Shown here: positions 42,977 to 53,237 of the stretch, piece after piece
Layout of the letters: every line of letters starts with the position of its first letter
Position numbering within the stretch: position 1 is the stretch's first letter
NCBI RefSeq assembly: GCF_014287475.1
Contig: NZ_JACOPF010000005.1
Coordinates: forward strand, 62,001 to 126,000
Length of the DNA: 64,000 nt
Direction of reading: 5' to 3'
Source of the DNA: Mediterraneibacter hominis
GTDB lineage: Bacteria > Bacillota > Clostridia > Lachnospirales > Lachnospiraceae
Position numbers and translations under genes: made by a program
Notes under the pieces: model-generated
Databases searched by the model: none
What the model saw: the letters and a program-made list of their open reading frames with translations, nothing else
What the model was told of the DNA's origin: nothing

Positions 42977-43974
42977 GAATGCTCCTCCCTGTTTTTTAAC
43001 TTCTTTTTGATTCTTATGTCATCCCCAACCAGCTTTAGTAATGTGTAACTGCTAGTAATTCTGGAAAAAGCACGTTCTGTATACAAATCAGCCAGCGCTT
43101 CCAGAGACAGATTCGTAGATATGATGGTGGATTTTTTATTAATCAGCCTTTCATTGATGCAGGTGAAAAGCTGGGATGCTATAAATGAGTTTGTATATTC
43201 TGTGCCCAAATCATCTATGATTAATAAGTCACAGCTAAAAATATATTCGAACATATTGTGTGCGTCAATATCGTTTTTATCAAAGGTATTTTGCGCCAGG
43301 ATATTGAAAAACTTAGGCGCAGAAAAATAAAGAACGGAATATTCGCGGTCCATAAGTTCTTTTGCGATACAGTTGGAGAGGAAGGTTTTACCTACTCCGA
43401 CATCCCCGTAGAGAAACAGATTATGGAATTCTGTTCCAAATGTATCTGTAAAATGGCGGCATACCTTCAAAGCGTCTTTTATAATATTTTTAGAAGAACG
43501 TCCGGTTTTCGGATCAAAGAAATTATCCGAATAAAAATCAAGCTGAAAAGTATCAAAATTTTCTTCCTTTAGAATTTCCTTCAGATTGGATTGTTCATAG
43601 AGTAAATCCGTAACAGCCTTTTTAAAGCAATGACATTTTTGACCGTTTATATATCCTGTATCTTGGCAGTCAGGACATTCATAGACGGGTTCCAGATAAT
43701 CTTTAGGGAAACCAGCGCTTACAAGAAGATGCTCTTTGCTGCTGCGCAGAATATCCAGCTCCTCTTTGAGAGATTGAATATCCTTTTCCACGCCATTTAA
43801 AAGCTTTTTCCCATATTGAACAGAAAGGGATGATACGGACTCATCCAATTCTTTGAATTCTGGCAGCTTTTCATATACTGTTTGATAATGCTTGGTCAGT
43901 ATATCGTGGCTTCTAAACTGCTTTTGCTCATAGTCTCTCATAATTGCCTGGTATTGCGAATTTTTTAGTCCCAA
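42970..43974 (-). CDS. DnaI/DnaC-like replicative helicase loader ATPase
   Basis: 334 residues from a TTG start with AAGGAG 8 bp upstream. N-terminal coiled coil (about 25-90), a zinc motif CPDCQDTGYINGQKCHC near 125, then an AAA+ domain with Walker A GDVGVGKT near 192, Walker B LLIIDDLG near 258, sensor 1 STNLS and an Arg finger in AFSRI. It loads DnaB-type helicase together with the DnaD-like protein encoded just upstream. Confidence 0.9.
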   Translation of the reverse strand: MGLKNSQYQAIMRDYEQKQFRSHDILTKHYQTVYEKLPEFKELDESVSSLSVQYGKKLLNGVEKDIQSLKEELDILRSSKEHLLVSAGFPKDYLEPVYECPDCQDTGYINGQKCHCFKKAVTDLLYEQSNLKEILKEENFDTFQLDFYSDNFFDPKTGRSSKNIIKDALKVCRHFTDTFGTEFHNLFLYGDVGVGKTFLSNCIAKELMDREYSVLYFSAPKFFNILAQNTFDKNDIDAHNMFEYIFSCDLLIIDDLGTEYTNSFIASQLFTCINERLINKKSTIISTNLSLEALADLYTERAFSRITSSYTLLKLVGDDIRIKKKLKNREEHSC

Positions 43975-43990
43975 GTTATTTACTCCTTAC

Positions 43991-45064
43991 TTAATTACTG
44001 TTCAACAGCTTCTCTTCCAGAGAATCCATATCATAAGAACGTCTTTCGAAATTGTTGAGATTTTTGGTGACAGGCTTGGTTTTGCGGACAACCTCTTTTT
44101 GTGCTGATTTTTTCTTTAGATAGTTTTCATCTAGAGAAAGAATATCTTTTAAATGTTTTACATTTTCCTTTTTCCACTTAGAGAGTATGGAATCTGTATA
44201 TTCAAAGCTTGGCTGGTGAGTCGCGGTGATCGTGCGCCGGCAGGCTTCTTGTATAATGTCCAGTGAAAAACCGAAATCTTCAGTCCATTTTTTTATATAG
44301 GACAGCTCAGATAAGGCAGGCCCTCTTCCCTTGATACCAAATGCATTGAGAACAGTATAACAGTTTTTATGATAACTAAGTGCTTGTTCTTTTGCCTGTG
44401 CAACTGTTTCAATACCGTTGTCCGCCCAGGAAAGCGCAACCTTCTGTATGTAATGGATGCTTTTGTGATTATTTTCTGCACAAGATTCAATCAGATATTC
44501 AATCAAGTCTGCGGACATGTGGAGCGTATCATAAAAATAAGTGATGGCATCCATATCTGTGCGGGATAATGTCTTTCCAAGGTACTGTTCTGCAATAAAA
44601 AATAAAGATTTCAATTCCTTCTGCGCCTTAAAAGAATCCAGCGGGATTGCCTTTGAGGCAGGGGCAGTATGAGGGGAAAAAGCAGAGGAAGCACCGGCAG
44701 ATATATAAGGAGAGCCAGAAGATGTCTTGGGTGTCTGCTTTTCCACGGAGGAAACGCTCACAAAAGGAGCAGTCTTTTGCAGTTCAAGCCCAATGATTTT
44801 GCCTTCCTCATCTTTTTCTAACAGAAGAAGTCCTTCTGATTCCCAGTAACGAAAAGCACGAAGGACATCGCTCTCGGTATTTTTCAGACAGTCAGCAATC
44901 TTAGAGATCGTCAAAGAGGAACAAGGGTCGTCGAGATGCCGTAATAAAAATAAATAGACTTTTACAAATTCCCCGTTTGCATTTATCATGTAATTATCAA
45001 TAAATTCATTCGATAAAAGTGTCGCATTTGTCTGGCATTTATTTTTCAAAATCAGAGTTTTCAT
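43991..45064 (-). CDS. DnaD-like replication initiation protein
   Basis: 357 residues from ATG 45064; a GTG at 45079 would add five residues. N-terminal winged-helix (about 20-95), a low-complexity Ser/Pro linker (110-145), then two DnaD C-terminal-like helical modules (LGKTLSRTDMDAITYFYDTL near 170 and FGFSLDIIQEACRRTI near 275). It acts in primosome assembly with the loader encoded next. Confidence 0.85.
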   Translation of the reverse strand: MKTLILKNKCQTNATLLSNEFIDNYMINANGEFVKVYLFLLRHLDDPCSSLTISKIADCLKNTESDVLRAFRYWESEGLLLLEKDEEGKIIGLELQKTAPFVSVSSVEKQTPKTSSGSPYISAGASSAFSPHTAPASKAIPLDSFKAQKELKSLFFIAEQYLGKTLSRTDMDAITYFYDTLHMSADLIEYLIESCAENNHKSIHYIQKVALSWADNGIETVAQAKEQALSYHKNCYTVLNAFGIKGRGPALSELSYIKKWTEDFGFSLDIIQEACRRTITATHQPSFEYTDSILSKWKKENVKHLKDILSLDENYLKKKSAQKEVVRKTKPVTKNLNNFERRSYDMDSLEEKLLNSN

Positions 45065-45207
45065 ATAACCTTGTCCCACCTTTTAGCTTCATAATTTTAT
45101 CATTCGTACAGATGGTATTATAGCATCTAACACCTGTTGAAAAAAGTATTTTTTCGTGGGAAAGAACGGGTTTTTTGTAGATAACTCTGTGTAGAAAATG
45201 TGGATAA

Positions 45208-46587
45208 CTATTCTTTTAAGAGTTCTTCTCCCACAGTTACGACATCTCCGGCGCCCATAGTTATTAACAAATCTCCAGGGGCACAGTGTTCCTTCAAAAA
45301 GATTTCTATTTCTTTGAAGCTAGGGAAATAATGTGCATCGGTTCCTGATTTTTTCACTTCTTCTGCCAAATCAGCCGAGGAGATGCCAAGAGTATCTGTC
45401 TCTCTAGCTGCATAAATATCCGCGAGAACGAGGTGATCTGCATGGGAAAGAGCCTCGGCAAATTCGCGGAAAAATGCTTTGGTGCGTGTGTACGTATGAG
45501 GCTGGAACACACACCAAAGGCTGTTATGCGGATAGTGATGCGCAGCTTTTAGAGTTGCGGTGATCTCCGTTGGGTGATGAGCATAATCATCGACAATTGT
45601 AACACCGTTTAACATTCCTTTATATTCAAAACGGCGATCCGTTCCGGTGAAGGAGAAAAGTCCCTTTTGGATTGTCTTCATAGGAATATGCATAAGCTCT
45701 GCGACAGCGATTGCAGATAATGCATTGGAGACATTATGATCTCCTGTCACAGACAAAGTAATATGCTCTGCGGTTTCACCAAATTTTACCAAATCAAAAG
45801 ACACACAGCCTTTTTCGTCATAGCGGATGTTTTCGGCGCTGTAGTCAAAGTCAGAAGAAGAACCGTAAGTGATAACGTGGCAGGAGAGACCTTCATAGAT
45901 TTCTGTATAATTTTTAATGTCCCCATTGATGACCAATGTGCCGTCAGAAGGAAGTAGCGCTGCAAACTGATGGAAAGAGTGACGAATATCCTCCAGATCC
46001 TTGAAAAAATCCAGGTGATCCTCTTCGATATTTAAAATGACACTAATCTTAGGGAAAAAGTGCAGAAAACTATTAGTATATTCACAGGCTTCTGTTATAA
46101 AGGTGCCTGAATTTCCGACGCGGATATTGCCGCCGATAGCTTTTAAAATACCACCGACAGAAATGGTGGGATCTAAATCTCCTTCCAGGAGGATATGAGA
46201 AATCATAGAAGTCGTCGTTGTTTTACCATGTGTACCTGAAACGGCGATGGGAGTATCGTAGTTTTTCATCAGCTGGCCAAGCAGCTCCGCACGTGTAAGC
46301 ATAGGGATTTTACGTGCCACTGCTTCAATTAATTCTGCATTGTCGCGGCTGATTGCAGCAGTGTACACCACACAGTCAATATCATCTGTGATATTCGAAG
46401 CTTTTTGACCGTAAAGTATATGTGCTCCTTTGGATGCAAGTTGACATGTAAGCGCTGACTCCTTTGAATCAGAGCCAGAGACTGTAAAGCCTTCTTTTAG
46501 AAGAATTTCGGCAAGCCCACTCATGCTGATGCCTCCGATTCCTATAAAATGAATATGAATTGGTTTCTGGAAATTGATTTTATACAT
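45208..46587 (-). CDS. murC: UDP-N-acetylmuramate--L-alanine ligase
   Basis: 459 residues. N-terminal HFIGIGGISMSGLAEIL, ATP loop GTHGKTTTTSMI near 117, EACEYTNSFLHFFP near 175, then DDYAHHPTEI near 345. It adds L-alanine to UDP-MurNAc, the first peptide step in wall precursor synthesis. Single gene, divergent from glgC. Confidence 0.97.
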   Translation of the reverse strand: MYKINFQKPIHIHFIGIGGISMSGLAEILLKEGFTVSGSDSKESALTCQLASKGAHILYGQKASNITDDIDCVVYTAAISRDNAELIEAVARKIPMLTRAELLGQLMKNYDTPIAVSGTHGKTTTTSMISHILLEGDLDPTISVGGILKAIGGNIRVGNSGTFITEACEYTNSFLHFFPKISVILNIEEDHLDFFKDLEDIRHSFHQFAALLPSDGTLVINGDIKNYTEIYEGLSCHVITYGSSSDFDYSAENIRYDEKGCVSFDLVKFGETAEHITLSVTGDHNVSNALSAIAVAELMHIPMKTIQKGLFSFTGTDRRFEYKGMLNGVTIVDDYAHHPTEITATLKAAHHYPHNSLWCVFQPHTYTRTKAFFREFAEALSHADHLVLADIYAARETDTLGISSADLAEEVKKSGTDAHYFPSFKEIEIFLKEHCAPGDLLITMGAGDVVTVGEELLKE

Positions 46588-46751
46588 AGAAAGTGCCCCT
46601 TTTTAATAAATAATTTTGAAAAATTATGAAAACAGTCATAAATTATATATGCTTTCTATATTATACTATATATGGGAAATTTTTAAAGAAGTTCTTTTTG
46701 TACTAATTTAACAAAAAGAGCAAAAAAAATCCAAAAAAATTGTAAAAAATA

Positions 46752-46779
46752 TTCACTAAATCCAAAAATGTGGTATAAT
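46752..46779 (+). promoter_or_regulatory. Extended -10 promoter of glgCD
   Basis: TGGTATAAT at 46771-46779 is an extended -10; TTCACT at 46752-46757 is a partial -35 at 16 bp. Confidence 0.7.
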
Positions 46780-46810
46780 GAATATATCTAACTAGAAATG
46801 AGGTGACGCA

Positions 46811-48085
46811 ATGTTCAAAAAGGAAATGATTGCCATGTTATTAGCGGGTGGACAAGGCAGTCGACTGGGGGTTCTTACGGCCAAAGTTGCAAAGCCGGCA
46901 GTAGCATTTGGCGGTAAGTATCGTATTATTGATTTTCCGCTTAGTAACTGTATTAATTCTGGTGTAGATACCGTGGGGGTTTTAACACAGTATCAGCCGC
47001 TGAGACTGAACACACATATTGGGATTGGTATTCCCTGGGATCTTGACCGCAACATTGGAGGGGTGACAATTCTGCCCCCGTATGAGAAGAGCAGCAATAG
47101 TGAGTGGTATACAGGGACGGCGAATGCAATCTATCAGAATTTAAATTACATGGAGACATATAATCCGGATTATGTGCTGATTCTTTCAGGGGATCATATT
47201 TACAAAATGGATTATGAAGTAATGCTGGACTTCCATAAAGCAAACAATGCGGATGTCACGATAGCGGCTATGCCTGTTCCGATTGAAGAAGCCAGCCGTT
47301 TTGGCATTGTCGTCACAGACGAAGAAAGCAGAATCAAGGAATTTGAAGAAAAGCCTGAGAAACCAAGTAGTAATCTGGCTTCTATGGGAATTTATATTTT
47401 CAGTTGGCCGGTGCTAAGAGAAGCTTTGATTCATTTAAAAGATCAGCCGAATTGTGATTTTGGAAAACATGTGATTCCGTACTGTCATGGGAAAGGGGAC
47501 AGGCTGTTTGCATATGAATATAATGGATATTGGAAAGATGTCGGAACGTTAAGCTCCTATTGGGAAGCAAATATGGAGCTGATTGATATTATTCCGGAAT
47601 TTAATTTATATGAAGAATTCTGGAAGATTTATACAAACAGCGCAAATATTCCTCCACAGTATATTGCCGAGGATGCAGTGGTTGACCGGTGTATCATCAG
47701 TAATGGATCAGAGATACATGGAGAGATTCACAATTCGGTGCTTGGGGGTGGAGTAACGATAGGCAAGGGCAGTGTGATTAAAGACTCCATCATCATGCAG
47801 GGAGTAAAAATCGGGGAAAATTGTATAATAGAAAAAGCGATTATTGCAGAAGATACCGTAATTGGAAATAATGTGACCATTGGTATCGGAAGTGAGGCAC
47901 CCAATAAAATGAAACCGAATATTTATAGCGGAGGTCTTGCAACGATCGGGGAGAATTCTGAGATACCGTCTGGCGTACAGATCGGTAAGAATACTGCCAT
48001 AAGCGGTGTGACATCCATTGAAGATTACAGCGAGGGAGTGCTTGCAAGCGGAGAAACATTGATAAAGGCAGGTGAACGGTTATGA
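46811..48085 (+). CDS. glgC: Glucose-1-phosphate adenylyltransferase, catalytic subunit
   Basis: 424 residues. N-terminal nucleotidyltransferase domain with [18 protein letters not shown] and the usual GDHIYKMDY and EFEEKP; C-terminal left-handed beta-helix (hexapeptide repeats from about 290). It makes ADP-glucose for glycogen. RBS GAGGTGACGC. Its stop overlaps glgD by 4 bp (ATGA). Confidence 0.96.
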   Translation: MFKKEMIAMLLAGGQGSRLGVLTAKVAKPAVAFGGKYRIIDFPLSNCINSGVDTVGVLTQYQPLRLNTHIGIGIPWDLDRNIGGVTILPPYEKSSNSEWYTGTANAIYQNLNYMETYNPDYVLILSGDHIYKMDYEVMLDFHKANNADVTIAAMPVPIEEASRFGIVVTDEESRIKEFEEKPEKPSSNLASMGIYIFSWPVLREALIHLKDQPNCDFGKHVIPYCHGKGDRLFAYEYNGYWKDVGTLSSYWEANMELIDIIPEFNLYEEFWKIYTNSANIPPQYIAEDAVVDRCIISNGSEIHGEIHNSVLGGGVTIGKGSVIKDSIIMQGVKIGENCIIEKAIIAEDTVIGNNVTIGIGSEAPNKMKPNIYSGGLATIGENSEIPSGVQIGKNTAISGVTSIEDYSEGVLASGETLIKAGERL

Positions 48086-49200
48086 GAGCAGTTGGAATTA
48101 TTTTAGCAGGCGGAAGCAGCAGGAAGATGCATGAACTTACGGCAAAAAGAGCGGCGGCAGCCATGCCGATTGCAGGAAGCTACCGTGCGATAGATTTTGC
48201 CTTGAGTAATATGACGAATTCTCATGTTCAGAAGGTAGCAGTTCTGACTCAATACAATGCAAGATCTTTAAATGAACATTTGAACTCATCGAAATGGTGG
48301 GATTTTGGAAGAAAACAAGGAGGAATGTATCTTTTTACTCCGACAATTACGACGGATAACAGCAATTGGTATCGCGGTACGGCAGATGCAATCTATCAGA
48401 ATCTGGATTTTTTGAAACGATGCCATGAGCCTTATGTGATTATTACTTCCGGCGATGCGGTGTATAAACTGGATTATAATAAAGTGTTGGAATACCATAT
48501 TGCAAAGAAGGCAGATATTACTGTTGTATGTAAAGATCTGGAACCCACAGATGACGCGACACGTTTTGGAACCGTGCGCATGAATGAGTCAGCACGAATT
48601 GAGGAATTTGAAGAAAAACCGATGGTGGCCCATTCACAGACTATCTCTACGGGAATTTATATCATCCGCAGGAGACAGTTGATTGACCTCGTAGAACACT
48701 GTGCAGAGGAAGAACGACATGATTTTGTAACCGATATTTTGATTCGTTATAAGAATCTGAAGAAAATATACGGTTATAAGATAAACAGCTACTGGAGTAA
48801 CATCTCAACCGTAGATTCCTATTACCAGACCAATATGGATTTCTTGAAACCAGAGGTAAGAAATTACTTTTTCCGGGAACTTCCGAGTGTGTTTTCCAAA
48901 GTAAGTGATCTTCCGCCCGCTAAGTATAATCCGGGTGCTGTTGTGAAAAACAGTCTTGTGGGAAGCGGAAGTATTATTAACGGAACGATTGAAAACTCTG
49001 TTATCTTTAAGAAAGTCTTTGTTGGAAATAATTGTGTGATCAAAAACTCAGTTATCTTAAACGATGTATATTTAGGTGACAATACATATATTGAAAATTG
49101 TATTGTTGAGAGTCGCGACACGATAAGAGCAAACACAAGACATGTCGGTGAGAATGGTGTGAAAGTGGTAGTTGAGAAAAACGAACGGTATGCATTATAA
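48082..49200 (+). CDS. glgD: GlgD, regulatory subunit of ADP-glucose pyrophosphorylase
   Basis: 372 residues, homologous to GlgC but with altered catalytic positions: [12 protein letters not shown] where GlgC has [12 protein letters not shown], and [10 protein letters not shown] where GlgC has [10 protein letters not shown]. Clostridial and bacillar GlgD forms a complex with GlgC and raises its activity. Translationally coupled. Confidence 0.95.
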   Translation: MRAVGIILAGGSSRKMHELTAKRAAAAMPIAGSYRAIDFALSNMTNSHVQKVAVLTQYNARSLNEHLNSSKWWDFGRKQGGMYLFTPTITTDNSNWYRGTADAIYQNLDFLKRCHEPYVIITSGDAVYKLDYNKVLEYHIAKKADITVVCKDLEPTDDATRFGTVRMNESARIEEFEEKPMVAHSQTISTGIYIIRRRQLIDLVEHCAEEERHDFVTDILIRYKNLKKIYGYKINSYWSNISTVDSYYQTNMDFLKPEVRNYFFRELPSVFSKVSDLPPAKYNPGAVVKNSLVGSGSIINGTIENSVIFKKVFVGNNCVIKNSVILNDVYLGDNTYIENCIVESRDTIRANTRHVGENGVKVVVEKNERYAL

Positions 49201-49244
49201 GAGTTTCAGCATTAATGCAGGCAGAGAAAGGAGACTTGAGAAGT

Positions 49245-49532
49245 ATGCAGATAACAGATGTGCGCGTACGTAAAGTGGCAAAAGAAGGAAAGCTCAAAGC
49301 AGTAGTTTCTATTACGATTGATGATGAATTTGTGGTTCATGACATCAAAGTGATAGAGGGGGAAAAAGGTTTATTTATCGCTATGCCGAGTAAAAAGGCA
49401 TTAGACGGTGAATATCGTGATATTGCCCATCCGATTAATTCGGGAACAAGAGAGCGTATTCAGAGTACAATCTTGGAAAAGTATACAGAATCGCTGGAAG
49501 AAGAACCTGAAGCGATTGCCGGAGAAATGTAA
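49245..49532 (+). CDS. spoVG: Septation regulator SpoVG
   Basis: 95 residues from ATG 49245 (AAAGGAG 10 bp upstream); an upstream in-frame ATG at 49215 lacks an RBS. Contains [39 protein letters not shown] and [15 protein letters not shown] small nucleic-acid-binding protein that affects septation and sporulation. Followed by a terminator. Confidence 0.96.
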   Translation: MQITDVRVRKVAKEGKLKAVVSITIDDEFVVHDIKVIEGEKGLFIAMPSKKALDGEYRDIAHPINSGTRERIQSTILEKYTESLEEEPEAIAGEM

Positions 49533-49547
49533 AGTGAATTAAGAGCA

Positions 49548-49592
49548 CAGGCTGCTGATGTCTAATAGGAGCATCGGCAGCCTGATTTTTTA
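49548..49592 (+). terminator. Terminator after spoVG
   Basis: CAGGCTGCTGATG pairs with CATCGGCAGCCTG (one G-T), followed by ATTTTTTATA. Confidence 0.9.
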
Positions 49593-49600
49593 TATAATAG

Positions 49601-49838
49601 GATTCGGGTGTCAAAAGGTAACTTATTTAAATTCTCTTGTCACTTTTCACAAAAAGTAACTTTTCAGACTCCGGTGCGCGGAACATTCCGATGAACCTCT
49701 TAATACGAAAATCACGTCAGCAAAGGCTTCCGAGATTTTTGAGTTTCATCTCCATCGCGCATAAAGTCGTCTGGCAAGTTATCTTTTTGTGAAAAGTGCC
49801 GGAAGCATTTGCAAAAGTTACCTTTTGACACCCTAATC
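49601..49838. mobile_element. MITE-like inverted-repeat element, 238 bp
   Basis: The ends are GATTC then GGTGTCAAAAGGTAACTT-like sequence: GGGTGTCAAAAGGTAACTT at 49606-49624 is the exact inverse of 49815-49833, and outside these GATTC/TAATC pair except one base, giving 24-bp terminal repeats. Subterminal arms (49641-49662 and 49776-49798) are also inverse of each other with one extra base. ATAATAG directly flanks both sides (49594-49600 and 49839-49845), a target-site duplication of 7 bp or 9 bp if GA is included. No ORF inside. Related copies or an autonomous parent would lie elsewhere. Confidence 0.85.
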
Positions 49839-49880
49839 ATAATAGGAAATTTTACCGCTTTGCGGTATTGCGGCGGCGCG

Positions 49881-49942
49881 CAAAGTGGACAAGCCCCTCA
49901 AGATTGAGGGGCAGGGGAGTTGAAGTGGGCTTGCCCACTTTG
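49881..49942. repeat. Nested inverted repeat beside the pseudouridine synthase gene
   Basis: CAAAGTGGACAAG pairs with CTTGCCCACTTTG (one mismatch). An inner CCCCTCAA/TTGAGGGG hairpin lies in the loop. TTTTGTT follows on the plus strand. It may end transcription of the minus-strand gene or be another small repeat. Confidence 0.55.
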
Positions 49943-49947
49943 TTTTG

Positions 49948-50628
49948 TTACAGAAGCTTCGTATCTAGTCTGTCTATTTCAAATCGGAGTGGTTTATTTG
50001 TATAGGGATGGACAAATTCCAGGCAGTATGCAAAAAGCTGGAGCTTCTGTGAGGGAAAGGAGGAGGTACAGTCAGAGGATATGCTATAGGTTCCATACTT
50101 TCTATCCCCAACAATGGGGCAGCCTAAATGTGCCATCTGTACCCGGATTTGATGATGTCTTCCAGTGACAAGCTTGATTTCCACTGTGGAAAATGTCTGA
50201 TTTGACTGTATAGTGCGGTAATGAAGCTGGGCAAGCTTGGCTCCGGGGGTGTCAGGAAGGCAGATGCGGGAAGTATTGGTACGCCCATCCTTGACGATGT
50301 AATCCGTGAGACTGGCTTCTAAAATAGCAGGAGTTCCATGTAGAAGTGCACGGTAATGTTTTCCAAAACCTTCTGTTTGTAGTTGACGGTTTAATTCTTT
50401 GGCAGCTATCGGCGTTTTCCCAAAAACAAGAATTCCTTCTACTGGCTGATCAAGCCGGTGAATGACTGCGAGATAAGGCGCTTGCTTTTTGGAAGACTCT
50501 GCGGACAGATGATTTTTTAAAATACTGACCATGTCAGGCTTTGAAAGCATACGGCTTTGTACAGGAATACCGGCAGGTTTCAGACAAACGAGAATATAAG
50601 GATCTTCAAATAATATGTTAGGGGTCAT
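49948..50628 (-). CDS. RluA-family pseudouridine synthase
   Basis: 226 residues, without the N-terminal S4 domain. Catalytic Asp in VIHRLDQPVEGILVFGK near 55, and GRHHQIRVQMAHLGCPIVGDRKYG near 165. It isomerises uridine in rRNA or tRNA; the target base cannot be told. RBS AAAGGAGACAATT. Confidence 0.9.
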   Translation of the reverse strand: MTPNILFEDPYILVCLKPAGIPVQSRMLSKPDMVSILKNHLSAESSKKQAPYLAVIHRLDQPVEGILVFGKTPIAAKELNRQLQTEGFGKHYRALLHGTPAILEASLTDYIVKDGRTNTSRICLPDTPGAKLAQLHYRTIQSNQTFSTVEIKLVTGRHHQIRVQMAHLGCPIVGDRKYGTYSISSDCTSSFPSQKLQLFAYCLEFVHPYTNKPLRFEIDRLDTKLL

Positions 50629-50777
50629 AAATTGTCTCCTTTTTAGGCAGATTCTTGACTTTTTTATATAATCTGACTAAACTGATTATCATATAAAAGA
50701 AATGAAAGGTCAAGTGCCGCTGTTGTAACATCTGGTTATTTATGACAGTTGTACAAGGATTCGTCAGGAGGGACAAT

Positions 50778-51992
50778 ATGGCTGGCAGAGATTGGGAGAG
50801 ATTCGGAGACGAAATACGAAGAACTATCCAGGATGCAGTGGATTCTCGGGATTTCGGCAGACTGAACCAGACGATAACAGATACAATAAACAATGCGGTT
50901 GGAAATATAAAAGAAGGAGTGAAAAACGGCGGCTGGTATGGCACCAAGGAATACGAAAGAACAGCGGCGGGAGAGAAAAAAAGCTGCCGCAAGTCATGGG
51001 AAGAGCCGCTCCAAAAGGAGGCAGTAAAAGAAAAGAGGCTCCTTTATTTAAAGGGAACGTCGACAAAAATAGGCGGGACATTTCTTTGTGTGACGGGATA
51101 TGCATTTGGAGCGGTTTCTCTTATTTTATTTGTGATTTTGCTTGTTGCATCGGGAATGGCGGGAGATTTTGGACTTCCCTTTAAGGCAGCCGCGATATTT
51201 TTGGCAGTTTTGTTGATTGGGTGTGGAATAATGGCGGGAGTAGGGACAAGCATGCTTGGAAAAATTAAAAGATTCCGAACCTACATCCGCGCAATCGGAG
51301 GCAGAGAGTACTGTGAAATAAAAGAATTGTCCTCTCAATCGGGAAAATCTGCCAGGTATATAGTAAAAGATTTAGAAGACATGATAGAAAAGGGGTGGTT
51401 TTGTCAGGGGCACCTGGATATGCAGAAAACTTGCCTGATGGTGAGTGAAGATGCGTATAATCAGTATAAAGAACTGATGGAAAGGCAGAACCGGCAGAGA
51501 ACAGAAGAAGAGAACATGCGTTCTAGAAAAGAAGAGGAAGAAAAGAGACTTTCCCCGCAGGTGCAGGAAGTAATCCGCGCAGGTGAGGAGTATGTCAGAA
51601 AAATCAGACAGTGTAATGATGCCATACCGGGAGAAGAAATTTCAGCGAAAATATCCCATATGGAATTACTGATAGGGCGAATATTTGACAGGGTAAAACA
51701 GGCGCCAGAGTCGGTGGCGGATATACGCAGGCTGATGGAATATTATCTTCCTACTACGGTGAAGCTTTTAGAAGCTTATGAAGAGCTGGACGCGCAGCCT
51801 ATACAAGGAGAGAATATTACATCATCGAAAACAGAGATAGAAAAGACGCTGGACACGTTGAATATTGCATTTGAAAAACTGCTGGATGACCTGTTCCAGG
51901 ATACGGCATGGGACGTATCGTCCGATATTTCTGTGCTGCATACGATGCTGGCGCAGGAAGGACTTACAGAGGATGAAATCAGCGGAAAGTAA
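50778..51992 (+). CDS. XpaC-like membrane protein
   Basis: 404 residues from ATG 50778 (AGGAGGGA 5 bp upstream). A basic, helical N-terminus, two membrane helices near 105-165, then a cytosolic part with winged-helix-like SAKYIVKDLEDMIEKGW-type sequence and a charged coiled coil (RQNRQRTEEENMRSRKEEEE). Resembles the 5-bromo-4-chloroindolyl phosphate hydrolysis (XpaC) family, whose genes stand beside telA as here. Cellular role unclear. Confidence 0.8.
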   Translation: MAGRDWERFGDEIRRTIQDAVDSRDFGRLNQTITDTINNAVGNIKEGVKNGGWYGTKEYERTAAGEKKSCRKSWEEPLQKEAVKEKRLLYLKGTSTKIGGTFLCVTGYAFGAVSLILFVILLVASGMAGDFGLPFKAAAIFLAVLLIGCGIMAGVGTSMLGKIKRFRTYIRAIGGREYCEIKELSSQSGKSARYIVKDLEDMIEKGWFCQGHLDMQKTCLMVSEDAYNQYKELMERQNRQRTEEENMRSRKEEEEKRLSPQVQEVIRAGEEYVRKIRQCNDAIPGEEISAKISHMELLIGRIFDRVKQAPESVADIRRLMEYYLPTTVKLLEAYEELDAQPIQGENITSSKTEIEKTLDTLNIAFEKLLDDLFQDTAWDVSSDISVLHTMLAQEGLTEDEISGK

Positions 51993-52027
51993 AAATTAAG
52001 AACTAAGAAAGAGCAGGGAGGCCGGAA

Positions 52028-53155
52028 ATGGACAGAGAATTTCAGGAATTTGACACCACACCGACACTTACGTTAGAGCCATTTAAAGAGGAAAAAGAAA
52101 CGGAAGTAAAAGAAAAAGATGCGGTGATGGATGATTCTATTTTAAGTGAAGAGGAGCAAAGAACAGTAAATGCGTTTGCAGGGCAGATTGATTTGACGAA
52201 TTCTGCAATGATTCTTCAATACGGCGCAGGCACACAGAAAAAAATGGCTGATTTTTCGGAAAGTGCGCTTGAGAATGTAAGAACGAAGGATTTAGGTGAG
52301 GTTGGAGAGCTTCTGTCAGGGGTTGTCAGAGAACTCAAAAATTTTGATGAGGAAGAAGAGAAGGGCTTCCTGGGGATTTTTAAGAAAACTTCTAATAAAA
52401 TCCAGGCAATGAAGGCGAAGTATGCAAAGGCAGAGACGAATATTAATGAAATATGCCGTGCTTTGGAATCGCATCAGGTACAGCTTTTAAAGGATGTTGC
52501 GGTTCTGGATAAGATGTATGAGTTGAATTTGACGTATTTTAAAGAATTATCCATGTATATTCTTGCGGGAAAGAAAAAACTTCAGGAAGTGCGGGCAGGA
52601 AAGCTGAAAGAGCTTATTGAGAAGGCGGAAAAAAGCGGGCTTGCACAGGATGCGCAGGCTGCAAGGGATTTAGATGCTATGTGCACAAGATTTGAAAAGA
52701 AGATACACGATCTGGAGCTGACGCGGACAATCTCTGTGCAGACAGCGCCCCAGATTCGTCTGGTTCAGAGCAATGATACGCAGATGGCAGAAAAAATACA
52801 GTCTACGCTTGTTAATACCGTGCCACTGTGGAAGAGCCAGATGGTGTTAGCTCTAGGAGTAGAACATTCCACACAGGCCGCCGCTGCACAGAGAGAAGTA
52901 ACGGATATGACAAATGAACTCTTGAAAAAGAATGCACAGAGGCTGAAAATGGCGACAGTAGAGACGGCAAAAGAGACAGAGAGAGGAATTGTAGATATTG
53001 AGACGCTCAAAGCGACGAACGAAGCTTTGATTTCTACTTTTGATGAAGTTCTTCAGATACAGAGGGAGGGCAGACAGAAACGTAAAGAAGCAGAGGAAGA
53101 GATACGGCGTATGGAGAGTGATTTAAGACAGAAGCTTCTGGAAGTACGGGGATAA
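52028..53155 (+). CDS. TelA-family toxic anion resistance protein
   Basis: 375 residues. Acidic N-terminus, then the helical TelA core (LTNSAMILQYGAGTQKKMADFSESALE near 57; EEEKGFLGIFKKTSNKI near 113) and long helices to the end. Cytoplasmic. Associated with tolerance to tellurite and cell-envelope stress. 35 bp after the XpaC-like gene, RBS GGGAGG. Confidence 0.9.
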   Translation: MDREFQEFDTTPTLTLEPFKEEKETEVKEKDAVMDDSILSEEEQRTVNAFAGQIDLTNSAMILQYGAGTQKKMADFSESALENVRTKDLGEVGELLSGVVRELKNFDEEEEKGFLGIFKKTSNKIQAMKAKYAKAETNINEICRALESHQVQLLKDVAVLDKMYELNLTYFKELSMYILAGKKKLQEVRAGKLKELIEKAEKSGLAQDAQAARDLDAMCTRFEKKIHDLELTRTISVQTAPQIRLVQSNDTQMAEKIQSTLVNTVPLWKSQMVLALGVEHSTQAAAAQREVTDMTNELLKKNAQRLKMATVETAKETERGIVDIETLKATNEALISTFDEVLQIQREGRQKRKEAEEEIRRMESDLRQKLLEVRG

Positions 53156-53160
53156 TAAGG

Positions 53161-53189
53161 TTGACAATCCTTGTGATTTCAAGTAAAAT
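53161..53189 (+). promoter_or_regulatory. Promoter of proS
   Basis: TTGACA (53161-53166), a 17-bp spacer and TAAAAT (53184-53189). Confidence 0.85.
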
Positions 53190-53237
53190 CACAGGTACAG
53201 CCGGCGAAGGACGTGCTTTGTATATGAAAAATAATGC

